Below, piece after piece: positions 30,159 to 40,786 of a stretch of 64,000 bases of DNA. Position 1 is the first letter of the stretch. Each line of letters opens with the position of its first letter. The position numbers and the translations under genes are program-made. The notes beneath the pieces are model-generated. The model was given only the letters and a program-made list of their open reading frames with translations. It was not told the origin of the DNA and made no database searches. The DNA comes from DAHUXD01 sp963805495 (lineage in GTDB: Bacteria > Acidobacteriota > Thermoanaerobaculia > UBA5066 > Gp7-AA6), in NCBI GenBank assembly GCA_963805495.1, contig CAWDUQ010000001.1, positions 372,001-436,000 of the forward strand, in the 5' to 3' direction.

Positions 30159-31018
30159 CCCTCGGCAAGAAGCCTGCGCTCGGTCGGGGCCTGTCGGCCC
30201 TCCTTCCCGGGAAGGACGACGTTCCACGTGGAACGTCGCTCCGGGAAGCGGAAATCGGCCTTCTCAAGCCCTCGCGGTTTCAACCGCGGCGCGACTTCTC
30301 GGAGGCGGCGCTCTCCGAACTCGCTCAGTCGATCCGGGAGATCGGGATCGTCCAGCCGATCGTGGTTGTCCCACGAGGCGAGGGTTTCGAGATCGTCGCA
30401 GGGGAGCGCCGGTGGAGGGCCGCGAAGCTCGCGGGCCTCGAGCGAGTCCCGATCACGATTCGCGACCGGGCGTCGGACCGCGACCTCCTCGAAGCCGCTC
30501 TCGTCGAGAACCTGCAGCGCGAGGACCTGAACCCGCTCGAAGCGGCCGAAGCGTATGCGCGGCTCCGCGAGGAGTTCGCGCTCACCCAGGAAAAGATCGC
30601 GGAGCGCGTCGGCAAAGACCGTGCTACCGTCTCTAACTCATTGAGACTATTGAAGTTATCGTTATCAATCAAAGAGAAGCTTCGCTCCGCGGAGCTTTCC
30701 GCGGGTCATGCCAAGGCCCTGCTCATGCTCGCCTCCGTCGACGACCAGGAGCTACTCGCCGACGAGATCATCCGGCGGTCGCTGTCGGTGCGGCAGGCCG
30801 AGAAGCGGGCCGCGCTCATGGCGGGCGGCGACCGGGTGGTGAAGGAGAAGCGCCGCGATCCCTTCACTCGCGATGCCGAAGAGAAGCTCGCACGCCGGCT
30901 GCAGACGAAGGTCAAGATCGTGCGAAGGCGGCGCGGTGGGAAAATCGAGCTTTCGTTCGGCTCCGAGGACGAGCTCATCGGGCTCTTCGAGCGCATGATG
31001 AAGAATCAATGGCAATGA
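30155..31018 (+). CDS. parB: Chromosome-partitioning protein ParB
   Basis: A 287-residue ParB/Spo0J. The CTPase domain has QPIVVVPRGEGFEIVAGERRWRAAKLAG (the GERR motif) and DLLEAALVENLQREDLNPLEAAEAY; the central HTH is LTQEKIAERVGKDRATVSNSLRLLKL; the C-terminal part is a basic dimerisation region. The N-terminus (KKPALGRGLSALLPG) is the usual ParA-contacting peptide. A parS palindrome is embedded in its own coding sequence at codons 22-28, encoding DDVPRGTS. Confidence 0.95.
   Translation: MTLGKKPALGRGLSALLPGKDDVPRGTSLREAEIGLLKPSRFQPRRDFSEAALSELAQSIREIGIVQPIVVVPRGEGFEIVAGERRWRAAKLAGLERVPITIRDRASDRDLLEAALVENLQREDLNPLEAAEAYARLREEFALTQEKIAERVGKDRATVSNSLRLLKLSLSIKEKLRSAELSAGHAKALLMLASVDDQELLADEIIRRSLSVRQAEKRAALMAGGDRVVKEKRRDPFTRDAEEKLARRLQTKVKIVRRRRGGKIELSFGSEDELIGLFERMMKNQWQ
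30217..30238. promoter_or_regulatory. parS site 2 (inside parB)
   Basis: A perfect 22-bp palindrome with the same 14-bp core as site 1, GTTCCACGTGGAAC at 30221-30234, extended by CGAC/GTCG on each side. It lies within codons of parB 0.9 kb from site 1. Chromosomal parS sites within parAB genes are known in other bacteria. Confidence 0.85.
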
Positions 31019-31100
31019 ACCAGTACGCCGTGAGCAGGAGGCGTCGTCCGATGCGGCGCTCACGGCCGACCGCTCACTTTTCTCCCAGGGGAGACTTTCC

Positions 31101-31481
31101 ATGAAATCCCGCAACGAGGGCGCGACGCTGAACGGGTTTCTCGACAAGGGCAGCCACTTCAAAGGCGAGCTGTCCTTCGAGGAAACCTTCCGCATCGACG
31201 GAAAGTTCGAAGGCACGATCCCGTCGGGCGGCGAGCTCATCCTCGGCGACTCCGCCGAGGTCGACGCCGAGATCCGCGTCGAGCGGGTTTCGATCAACGG
31301 ATCGCTCAAGGGGTCTGTCAACGCAAGCGAGCGCATCGAGATCCACCCGCGCGCGCGCGTGACCGCGGACCTCCACGCTCCCATGCTGAAGATCGAGGAA
31401 GGGGCGTATTTCCAGGGCTCCTGCGACATGTCCGCGGAATCGGCGCCGAAGCTGCTCGAGATGCCGGGCCCGCGTAAGTAG
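31101..31481 (+). CDS. Bactofilin family cytoskeletal protein
   Basis: A 126-residue bactofilin. The repetitive right-handed beta-helix core is visible: GSHFKGELSFEETFRIDGKFEGTI, GELILGDSAEVDAEIRVERVSINGSLKGSVNASERIEIHPRARVTADLHAP, with short polar tails. Bactofilins polymerise without nucleotides and organise envelope growth, stalks or chromosome-segregation scaffolds. It lies 82 bp after parB; in myxobacteria bactofilins recruit ParABS factors, so a shared role here is an attractive inference. Confidence 0.88.
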   Translation: MKSRNEGATLNGFLDKGSHFKGELSFEETFRIDGKFEGTIPSGGELILGDSAEVDAEIRVERVSINGSLKGSVNASERIEIHPRARVTADLHAPMLKIEEGAYFQGSCDMSAESAPKLLEMPGPRK

Positions 31482-31633
31482 CTGAGAAAGCGGGGCTTCA
31501 GAGGGTCGTCGAGCGCCGCTCGTCGACGGACGGGCGCGCACGGAATCCTCCCGCCGCCCTCGTCGCGTTCCTCCCTCGACTCGCAACTCTCGACTGTGCT
31601 ATTGATCCGCGGTTCCGTCGCCGGGAAATCTTC

Positions 31634-32068
31634 ATGATCGAACTACCCAACGTCACGAGTCTCTACGTGCTCCTCGCTTTCGGGGTGAGCTACGCCATTC
31701 TCAAGCGCTTCCTCTTCGTGCCGCTCGCCTCGATTCTCGAGGCCCGCGAGCGCGAGGAGGCCGAGGCGCAGAAGGCGTACGCCGAAAGCCTCGCGACCCT
31801 CGAACGGGCCGTGGCCGCCGGCGAGGAAAAGCTCGCCGCCGCGCGGCGCGAGGGACTCAAAATCCGCGAGGGCCTGCGCGGCGAGGGTGTGGCGATTCTC
31901 GACGAGAAGCTCGCCGGGGCGCGGCAGAAGGCATCCGAGGAGATCGATCGCGGCGCGAAGGAAATCGTGGCGCGTGCCACGGAGCTCTCCGGCCAGCTTG
32001 CGGATCGGGCCGCGAATCTCGCCCGCGAGCTCGCAGAGAAGATCCTCGGGCGAAGGCTCGTCGCGTGA
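31634..32068 (+). CDS. atpF': ATP synthase F0 subunit b'
   Basis: A 144-residue protein with one N-terminal membrane helix (VTSLYVLLAFGVSYAILKRFLFVPL) followed by a long charged coiled coil, the b-type stator shape. It is the first of two tandem b-like genes, so the pair is taken as b' and b (the heterodimeric peripheral stalk of photosynthetic and many other bacteria). Which of the two is b' cannot be settled by sight. It overlaps the next gene by GTGA. No gene for subunit a or c precedes it. Confidence 0.8.
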   Translation: MIELPNVTSLYVLLAFGVSYAILKRFLFVPLASILEAREREEAEAQKAYAESLATLERAVAAGEEKLAAARREGLKIREGLRGEGVAILDEKLAGARQKASEEIDRGAKEIVARATELSGQLADRAANLARELAEKILGRRLVA

Positions 32069-32625
32069 GCCTTTCGAGCCTCCCGGTTTTCACGGCAACT
32101 CTCCTTTTCTCGGCCGAAGAGGGAGAGCACGCGGCCGGCTTCCTGGGGATTCCGACGGTGATCTGGCAGATCGCCAACCTGGTTCTCTTCCTCGGAGTCC
32201 TCGTCTACTTCATCGCGCGGCCGATGAGCGCCGCGTTTCGCAAACGGCAGGACGAGATCGAAGAGCGCCGACGGCAGGCCGAAAAGCAGCGGGCCGAGGT
32301 GGACCGCCTCTCGGCCGACATCCGTGAGCGCACCACGAAGATCGAGCGCGAGATCGAGGAGATCCGGAAGCAGTCGATCGTCGAGGGAGAGCAGGCGCGC
32401 GCGGAGCTTGCGGCGCGGGCCGACGAAGAGGCGGCACGCGCGGGCAAGGAAGCGCAGGAAGAGATCGCGCGGCGGCTCGCCGAGGCGAAAGCGGAGCTGC
32501 GCCGGACGGCGGCGGCCCTGACGGCCGAAAAGGCCGAGGAGATTCTGGGTCAGGCGATCACGCCGGAGGACCGCCGGCGCATGGTCGACGAAAGCGTCGA
32601 GAATCTTCGGCAGGTTCCCCGATGA
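32065..32625 (+). CDS. atpF: ATP synthase F0 subunit b
   Basis: A 186-residue b subunit from GTG 32065. A membrane helix (TVIWQIANLVLFLGVLVYFIA) is followed by RPMSAAFRKRQDEIEERRRQAEKQRAEVDRL and a coiled coil to the C-terminus (ITPEDRRRMVDESVENLRQVPR). It forms the peripheral stalk with b' and contacts delta. Its ATGA stop overlaps atpH. Confidence 0.88.
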   Translation: MSLSSLPVFTATLLFSAEEGEHAAGFLGIPTVIWQIANLVLFLGVLVYFIARPMSAAFRKRQDEIEERRRQAEKQRAEVDRLSADIRERTTKIEREIEEIRKQSIVEGEQARAELAARADEEAARAGKEAQEEIARRLAEAKAELRRTAAALTAEKAEEILGQAITPEDRRRMVDESVENLRQVPR

Positions 32626-33167
32626 GCTCCTTCACCCGTCCCTACGCCCGGGCGTTCGTCGAAGCGGCGCCGAAGGGTTACGACTTCGCCGCCTTTCTGG
32701 AGGCGGGCGAGTCGATGGTGCGGGCCTTCGAGGCAAATTCGAAGCTGCGGGCCTTTCTCCTGGCGCCGAACGTCCCCCGGGAAGCCAAGGGCAAGACGAT
32801 CGCCGAGCTCTCGAAGAAGACCGGCATGAACGAATACGGCGCCCGCTTCCTCCAGGTCATGCTGCGCAACCACCGGCTGCTGGAGGCCGGAGCGGTCTTC
32901 CGGGCGCTGCGCGACCTGAACGACGAGCTCCTCGGCGTCCTGCGGGTCCAGGTCACGGTCCCGGCGGAGCTCTCCGAGGGCGAGAAGCAGGCGATCCAGG
33001 GAGCCATCGCCGAGCGGACGGGCAAGACGGTGAAGATGCAGATCGATCTGGATCCGAAGCTGCTCGGCGGCTTCGTGGCGCGGGCGGGATCGCGGGTGTT
33101 CGACGGTTCGGTGGCCGCCGCGATCCGGCGGTTCCAGGCGCATGTGAACGAGACGTTGGGAGCGTGA
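32622..33167 (+). CDS. atpH: ATP synthase F1 subunit delta
   Basis: A 181-residue delta (OSCP) subunit. SSFTRPYARAFVEAA is the N-terminal signature and VTVPAELSEGEKQAIQGAIAERTGKTVKMQIDLDPKLLGGFVARAGSRVFDGSV the C-terminal one. It ties F1 to the peripheral stalk. It overlaps the stop of atpF by 4 bp and ends one base before atpA. Confidence 0.92.
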   Translation: MSSFTRPYARAFVEAAPKGYDFAAFLEAGESMVRAFEANSKLRAFLLAPNVPREAKGKTIAELSKKTGMNEYGARFLQVMLRNHRLLEAGAVFRALRDLNDELLGVLRVQVTVPAELSEGEKQAIQGAIAERTGKTVKMQIDLDPKLLGGFVARAGSRVFDGSVAAAIRRFQAHVNETLGA

Positions 33168-33168
33168 G

Positions 33169-34701
<1,533 letters not shown>

Positions 34702-34724
34702 CCCTGCCGAAGGCTGACTGAAAC

Positions 34725-35600
34725 ATGGCCTCTCTCATCGACATCCGCCGCCGGCTGCGCTCGGTCAAGAGCACGCAGCAGATCACCAAGGCCATGAAGA
34801 TGGTCGCGGCGGCCAAGCTCCGGCGGGCCCAGGACCGGGTCGTCGGCGCGCGCCCGTACGCGAAGCTCCTCTCGGACGTTCTCGCCTCCGTCACGGCGCA
34901 GGCGGGGCACCTCGAGCATCCGCTCCTCGCCGTCCGGCCGGAGAAGCGCGTCGTCGTCATGGTCGTCGCCGGCGATCGCGGCCTCTGCGGCGCCTTCAAC
35001 ACCAACGTCAACCGGGCGACGGCGGTCCTGCTCGCCGCGCACCCCGAGTGGACCGACGTGCGGCTCCTGCCGGTCGGCAAGAAGGCCGTCGAGTTCTGGA
35101 AGCGGCGCAAGGTCCCCGTCACGGAAAAGTCGTTCGCCGGCGTCCTCGGCGACCTGAAGTACGCCGACGCCCGCGAGATCGCGTCGTTTCTCTCCGAGGA
35201 GTTCCTGGGGGAGAAGATCGACGCCGTCTACATCGTCGTCAACGAGTTCCGCTCGATCCTGTCGCAGGTGGTGCGGACGGTGAAGCTGCTGCCGCTCTCC
35301 CGCGAGGACGCGGCCGTCGCGAAAGAACCGAAGGCCGTCTCCGTCGACTTCCTGTACGAGCCCGACGCGGCCTCGATCCTGGCCTGGCTCCTGCCGCGCT
35401 ACCTCGAGTTCACGGTCTACCGCGGGCTCGCCGAGTCGGTGGCGGCCGAGATGGGCGCCCGCATGACGGCCATGGACGCGGCATCGAAGAACGCGGGCGA
35501 CATGATCGACAAGCTCACGCTGAATCTGAACCGCGCCCGCCAGGCGCGCATCACCAGGGAACTGATCGAGATCGTCTCGGGCGCCGCGGCGCTGGAGTAA
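34725..35600 (+). CDS. atpG: ATP synthase F1 subunit gamma
   Basis: A 291-residue gamma subunit: MASLIDIRRRLRSVKSTQQITKAMKMVAAAKLRRAQ at the N-terminus and DAASKNAGDMIDKLTLNLNRARQARITRELIEIVSGAAAL at the C-terminus, the two helices of the rotor shaft. It rotates inside the hexamer and links to the c-ring. Good spacing to atpA (23 bp) and atpD (18 bp) supports one operon. Confidence 0.97.
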   Translation: MASLIDIRRRLRSVKSTQQITKAMKMVAAAKLRRAQDRVVGARPYAKLLSDVLASVTAQAGHLEHPLLAVRPEKRVVVMVVAGDRGLCGAFNTNVNRATAVLLAAHPEWTDVRLLPVGKKAVEFWKRRKVPVTEKSFAGVLGDLKYADAREIASFLSEEFLGEKIDAVYIVVNEFRSILSQVVRTVKLLPLSREDAAVAKEPKAVSVDFLYEPDAASILAWLLPRYLEFTVYRGLAESVAAEMGARMTAMDAASKNAGDMIDKLTLNLNRARQARITRELIEIVSGAAALE

Positions 35601-35618
35601 AGGGCAGAGGGAAAGACC

Positions 35619-37064
<1,446 letters not shown>

Positions 37065-37070
37065 GACGCG

Positions 37071-37469
37071 ATGGCCCTCCAGCTGCTCGTCGTGACCCCG
37101 GAGCGCAAGGCCGTCGAGGCCGAAGCGGACGCGGTCGAGCTTCCGGGCGCCGAGGGCTACCTCGGCATCCTGCCGGGGCACACGTCGCTCATCACGTTGC
37201 TCAAGCCGGGAGTTCTCTCGTTTCGCCGGGCCGGCCGGTCCGAGGCGTTCGCGGTTTCGACCGGGTTTGCCGAGATCTCGTCCGACCGGGTCTCGGTTCT
37301 CGTGGATTCCGCCGAGCGCGGGTCGGAGGTCGACACCGCGGCCGCCGAGCGCGAGCGCGCGGGCGCCGAGGAGGCGCTGAAGACCGCCGGCGTCGACACG
37401 CTCGACGCCATCCGGGCCCGGGTCGAGCTCGCCGAGGCCCGTCTCTCGGCTGCCCGCCGGCCGAGCTGA
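37071..37469 (+). CDS. atpC: ATP synthase F1 subunit epsilon
   Basis: A 132-residue epsilon subunit: LQLLVVTPERKAVEAEADAVELPGAEGYLGILPGHTSLITLLKPGVLSFR is the N-terminal beta-sandwich, and the C-terminal helices (AAERERAGAEEALKTAGVDTLDAIRARVELAEARLSAARR) can act as the inhibitory arm. It starts 6 nt after atpD and ends the F1 operon. Confidence 0.94.
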   Translation: MALQLLVVTPERKAVEAEADAVELPGAEGYLGILPGHTSLITLLKPGVLSFRRAGRSEAFAVSTGFAEISSDRVSVLVDSAERGSEVDTAAAERERAGAEEALKTAGVDTLDAIRARVELAEARLSAARRPS

Positions 37470-37481
37470 TTCCTCCGTCCG

Positions 37482-37510
37482 CCCCGCCGCGGCGACCCGG
37501 GACGGCGGGG
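37482..37510 (+). terminator. Hairpin after atpC
   Basis: An 8-bp GC stem, CCCCGCCG at 37482-37489 and CGGCGGGG at 37503-37510, with a 13-nt loop. There is no T-run, so a Rho-independent terminator is uncertain. The next gene's -10-like box TAAGAT follows at 37514-37519. Confidence 0.35.
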
Positions 37511-37526
37511 GGCTAAGATCCGCCCG

Positions 37527-38288
37527 GTGACCGACGACGCGCTCCCGCCCGAGGACGATCCACGCACCGTCGAGGCCGACTCCCTGCCCTCGGAGCGGCT
37601 GTTCCTCGAGGGGCCCCGCTCGCGGTGGAAGGAATTCCTCGCCGTCGTCGGCATCGCGTGGGAGTTCATCCGCGGGTTCCGAACGCTTCACTTCATCGGG
37701 CCGGCCGTTACCGTCTTCGGCTCGGCGCGCTTCCACGAGGGGGACCCCTATTACGAGCTGAGTCGCAAGGTCGGCGAGAGCCTCGCCCGCCTGGGATTCA
37801 CGGTCATGACGGGAGGCGGACCGGGCGTCATGGAGGCCGCCAGCCGCGGTGCCAAGGAGGCCGGCGGGTTCACTGTGGGCTGCAACATCGTGCTGCCCGA
37901 GGAACAGAAGCTGAATCCCTGGATCGACAAGTCCGTGACCTTCGAACACTTTTTCGTCCGCAAGGTCATGCTCGTGAAGTACTCGTACGCCTTCGTCGTC
38001 ATGCCGGGCGGTCTCGGTACGATGGACGAGCTTTTCGAGGCACTGACCCTGATCCAGACGAAGACGATCGAGAATTTTCCGGTCGTGCTGATGTCGACCG
38101 AGTACTACCGGCCGCTCATGGGCCTGCTCGCGAAGATGGTGGCCGCCGGAACGATCTCGAACACCGACCTCGACCTGCTCCTGGTGACCGACTCGATCGA
38201 GGAGGCGATGGAACACGTGCGGCGCCACGCGGTCGGGTCCTTCCATCTCGACCAGCCGGCGCAAAAGCTGAAGGTCCTGGGCGAATAG
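37527..38288 (+). CDS. LOG-family protein (TIGR00730 type)
   Basis: A 253-residue Rossmann-like protein with the lysine-decarboxylase-like / LOG motifs MTGGGPGVMEAASRGAKEAGG and VMPGGLGTMDELFEALTLIQT (the PGGxGTxxE motif). Experimentally studied members are cytokinin-nucleotide phosphoribohydrolases or related nucleotide 5'-monophosphate nucleosidases; 'lysine decarboxylase' annotations are outdated. The bacterial role is probably nucleotide salvage. The GTG start follows a TAAGAT box by 7 nt. Confidence 0.85.
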   Translation: MTDDALPPEDDPRTVEADSLPSERLFLEGPRSRWKEFLAVVGIAWEFIRGFRTLHFIGPAVTVFGSARFHEGDPYYELSRKVGESLARLGFTVMTGGGPGVMEAASRGAKEAGGFTVGCNIVLPEEQKLNPWIDKSVTFEHFFVRKVMLVKYSYAFVVMPGGLGTMDELFEALTLIQTKTIENFPVVLMSTEYYRPLMGLLAKMVAAGTISNTDLDLLLVTDSIEEAMEHVRRHAVGSFHLDQPAQKLKVLGE

Positions 38289-38376
38289 GCGCGTAAACCG
38301 CCGACCCGTCCTCGTCGTCTGCCAGCCTGGACGCACGGGGCGCAGGGTGCGCCGCGTGAACAGGAAGGAGCCCTTC

Positions 38377-38859
38377 ATGCGCCGTCTTTCCCGGTGGACC
38401 GCCCTCGCTTTCGTGATCCTGGGTCTTGCACTTCCGAGCCTCGCCCAGGACGCCCCGGACGCTCTTCGACCCACCCGGCACCGCTTCCGGGCCTGCCTCT
38501 CGATCCTCGACCTGACGGAATCCCAGAAGCTCGGCATCGCGGCGATCCTTGAGGCGTCCCAACCGGCGCTCGAGGCCGACGCCGCCGCCGTCCGCGCCGC
38601 CCGCGAGACGCTCCGCGCCGCGCTCGACATGCAGCCCCCGGATGCCTGTACCGTCGGAGGCGACCTGCTCGCGGTTCAGGCGGCGGTGGAAGCCCTGCGC
38701 CAGGAGCGCGACGCCGTGCGCGCGCAGATCGTGGCGACTCTGACGCCGGAGCAGCAAGCCCGCTTCCAGGGATGCCTCGACGCGCCGCGTCCTCACCCGG
38801 CCGAGCCCGAGGATCCCGCCGCGGGCAGCCCGGGCGATTCGTCAAATACCGGGCGCTAG
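38377..38859 (+). CDS. CpxP/Spy-like periplasmic protein
   Basis: A 160-residue protein with a clear signal peptide (RRLSRWTALAFVILGLALPSLAQ). The mature part is helical with LSILDLTESQKLGIAAILEASQPALEADAAAV and ATLTPEQQARFQGCLD, two copies of the LTxxQ motif seen in Spy/CpxP-type chaperones. A good Shine-Dalgarno (AGGAAGGAG) precedes ATG 38377. Function by family is holding unfolded or metal-stressed periplasmic proteins; here it is not shown. The tail is Pro/Gly-rich. Confidence 0.6.
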   Translation: MRRLSRWTALAFVILGLALPSLAQDAPDALRPTRHRFRACLSILDLTESQKLGIAAILEASQPALEADAAAVRAARETLRAALDMQPPDACTVGGDLLAVQAAVEALRQERDAVRAQIVATLTPEQQARFQGCLDAPRPHPAEPEDPAAGSPGDSSNTGR

Positions 38860-38916
38860 TTGTCGCTTCCCGAGAAGTTGTTCAGTCAAGGTGGCGGGGT
38901 GAGGCACCGGTCGCAG

Positions 38917-38937
38917 GGGCGGCCCTCGTGGCCGCCC
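38917..38937. repeat. 8-5-8 hairpin repeat, copy 2
   Basis: GGGCGGCC, loop CTCGT, GGCCGCCC. The arms are identical to copy 1. It lies in the 224-bp gap (38,860-39,083) between convergent genes; no coding potential was recognised there. Confidence 0.6.
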
Positions 38938-38980
38938 GCCTTTGCGCTGACGATTCGCGTGCCGCTGCTCGATGGACACG

Positions 38981-39001
38981 GGGCGCCCGCAAGGGGCGCC
39001 C
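38981..39001. repeat. 8-5-8 hairpin repeat, copy 3 (variant arms)
   Basis: GGGCGCCC, loop GCAAG, GGGCGCCC. The geometry matches the other copies and the loop is identical to copy 4 at 44282-44302, but the arms carry a different inner sequence. It sits 43 bp after copy 2. Confidence 0.5.
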
Positions 39002-39083
39002 CTACGTGCCGGGGCTCGGCGGTTTCAGGGTCGCTTCAAGAAGGGAGAGCCGGTGCAGCGACCAGCGTCTTGAGAATTCACGG

Positions 39084-40763
39084 CTACGGCGCCCGGTACC
39101 CTCCGCCGCGCAGCGCCTGTCCCGGCGCCGCGCCGGTGATCACGCCGCCGTCGACGACGAGCTCGCCGTTGACCGCGACGTAGGGGAACCCCGCGCTGTA
39201 GACACGCGGTTCCGCGTAGGTCGCCAGGTCCTTGACCTTCGCCATGTCGACGAGGACGAGGTCGGCGGCGAACCCCTCCTTGACGAGGCCCCGGCCCTGG
39301 AGGCCGGCCGCCTCGGCGGGGAAGGAGGTCATCTTGCGGACGGCCTCCTCGAGCGGGATGAGCTTCTCGTCGCGCACGTACTTGCCGAGGATCCGGGCGG
39401 TCGAGGCCCAGCCGCGCGGGTGCGACTTCTCCTGCGAGAAGATGCCGTCGGTCGCGCCCGCTCCGGAGTCCGTGCAGAAGGCGACGAGCGGGCTCTTCAA
39501 CACCGTGCGCACGTCGTCCTCGTCCATCATGAAAATGATGCAGGCGGTGTTCGCGCGGTCAGCGATGACGAGGTCGATCAGGGCGTCGCGCGGATCCTTC
39601 TTCTCCTCGGCGGCGATCTGCGCGATCGACTTGCCCTCGTAGGGCTTCAGCTTCACGTTGACGACGGAGGCGACGAGGACGCGGTCGGGGCCCCCGGCGC
39701 CGAGGTACTGGTTGGACCAGGCGCTGGTCTCCTCGTTCATCTCCTTCTTCGCCTTCTCGCGCAGCTTCGGGTCCGCCAGGCGCTTCAACAGGGCGTCCCG
39801 GCCGCCCTCCCGGATCCACGGCGGCAGGCAGGCGTCGAGCCCGTTGGAGCCGGCCGTCCAGGGATAGGCGTTGGCGGCCACGTCGATGCCGCGCGATCGA
39901 GCTTCCGCGATGCGGGCGAGGACCGCCGGCATCTTGCCCCAGTTGGGTTTGTAGGCGGTCTTCAGGTGCCAGATCTGCGTGCGGATCCCGGCCTCCTGCG
40001 CGACGCGGAAGACCTCGTCGAGCGAGCTGTCGATCGTGTTGGCCTCGGAGCGCTGGTGCGTGAAGTACGCCCCGCCGTAGCGCGCCGCGACTTTCGCCAG
40101 CGCGATGATCTCCTCGGTCGAGTTGTACATGTCGGGCACGTACTGGAGCGAAGTGGAGACGCCGAGGGCGCCCTCCTTCATGGCCTGGTCGACGAGATCG
40201 GCCATCTTCGCGAGCTCCTCGGGCGTGGCCCGGCGGTCGGCGTTGCCGATCACGTAGTCGCGCAGCGTCCCCGCGCCCACGAACGTGCCGAGGTTGATCG
40301 CCGAACCGCGCTTCTCGAACGTCTGGTAGTAGCCCCCGATCGTCCGGAACTCGGGTGTGTAACCGTAGCGGGCGAAGAAGTCCTTGCCTTCGGCGAGCGT
40401 CCGGTCGTTCGAGGGCGCGATCGAGGCGCCCTCTCCCGTGACCTCCGTCGTGATGCCCTGCGTGATCTTCGAGGCGGCGCGCTTGTCGACGAGCACGTTG
40501 TACTCGGACTGCCCGAGCAGATCGATGAAGCCGGGCGTGACGAAGAGCCCCCGCGCGTCGATCGTGCGCCGGGCGGGGTGATCGGCCAGCGCGCCGATGG
40601 CGACGATCTTCCCGCCCCGCACGCCGACATCGGCGGCGAACCACGGTGCGCCGGTGCCGTCGACGACGCGGCCGCCGGAAACGAGCAGGTCGTAGGGTTC
40701 CTCCGCCGGAGCGAGGGCGAGCACGCCGATCGGGAGCGCCAGAAGCCAGAGCAGCTGTTTCAT
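39084..40763 (-). CDS. D-aminoacylase-like amidohydrolase, secreted
   Basis: A 559-residue amidohydrolase from ATG 40763 with a signal peptide (LLWLLALPIGVLALAPA). The start and end strands (YDLLVSGGRVVDGTGAPWFAADVGVRGGKIVAIG; ADLVLVDMAKVKDLATYAEPRVYSAGFPYVAVNGELVVDGG) are typical of N-acyl-D-amino-acid deacylases. Later ligands are visible in FTHQRSEA, IWHLKTA and FCTDSGAGA. The first metal motif HxH, normally after PGFID, is replaced by LLGQSE, so substrate and metal content are uncertain. It is probably periplasmic and may process D-amino-acid-containing peptides or peptidoglycan fragments. Confidence 0.75.
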   Translation of the reverse strand: MKQLLWLLALPIGVLALAPAEEPYDLLVSGGRVVDGTGAPWFAADVGVRGGKIVAIGALADHPARRTIDARGLFVTPGFIDLLGQSEYNVLVDKRAASKITQGITTEVTGEGASIAPSNDRTLAEGKDFFARYGYTPEFRTIGGYYQTFEKRGSAINLGTFVGAGTLRDYVIGNADRRATPEELAKMADLVDQAMKEGALGVSTSLQYVPDMYNSTEEIIALAKVAARYGGAYFTHQRSEANTIDSSLDEVFRVAQEAGIRTQIWHLKTAYKPNWGKMPAVLARIAEARSRGIDVAANAYPWTAGSNGLDACLPPWIREGGRDALLKRLADPKLREKAKKEMNEETSAWSNQYLGAGGPDRVLVASVVNVKLKPYEGKSIAQIAAEEKKDPRDALIDLVIADRANTACIIFMMDEDDVRTVLKSPLVAFCTDSGAGATDGIFSQEKSHPRGWASTARILGKYVRDEKLIPLEEAVRKMTSFPAEAAGLQGRGLVKEGFAADLVLVDMAKVKDLATYAEPRVYSAGFPYVAVNGELVVDGGVITGAAPGQALRGGGYRAP

Positions 40764-40786
40764 GGGACGGGAGTCTATGCCGGGCG

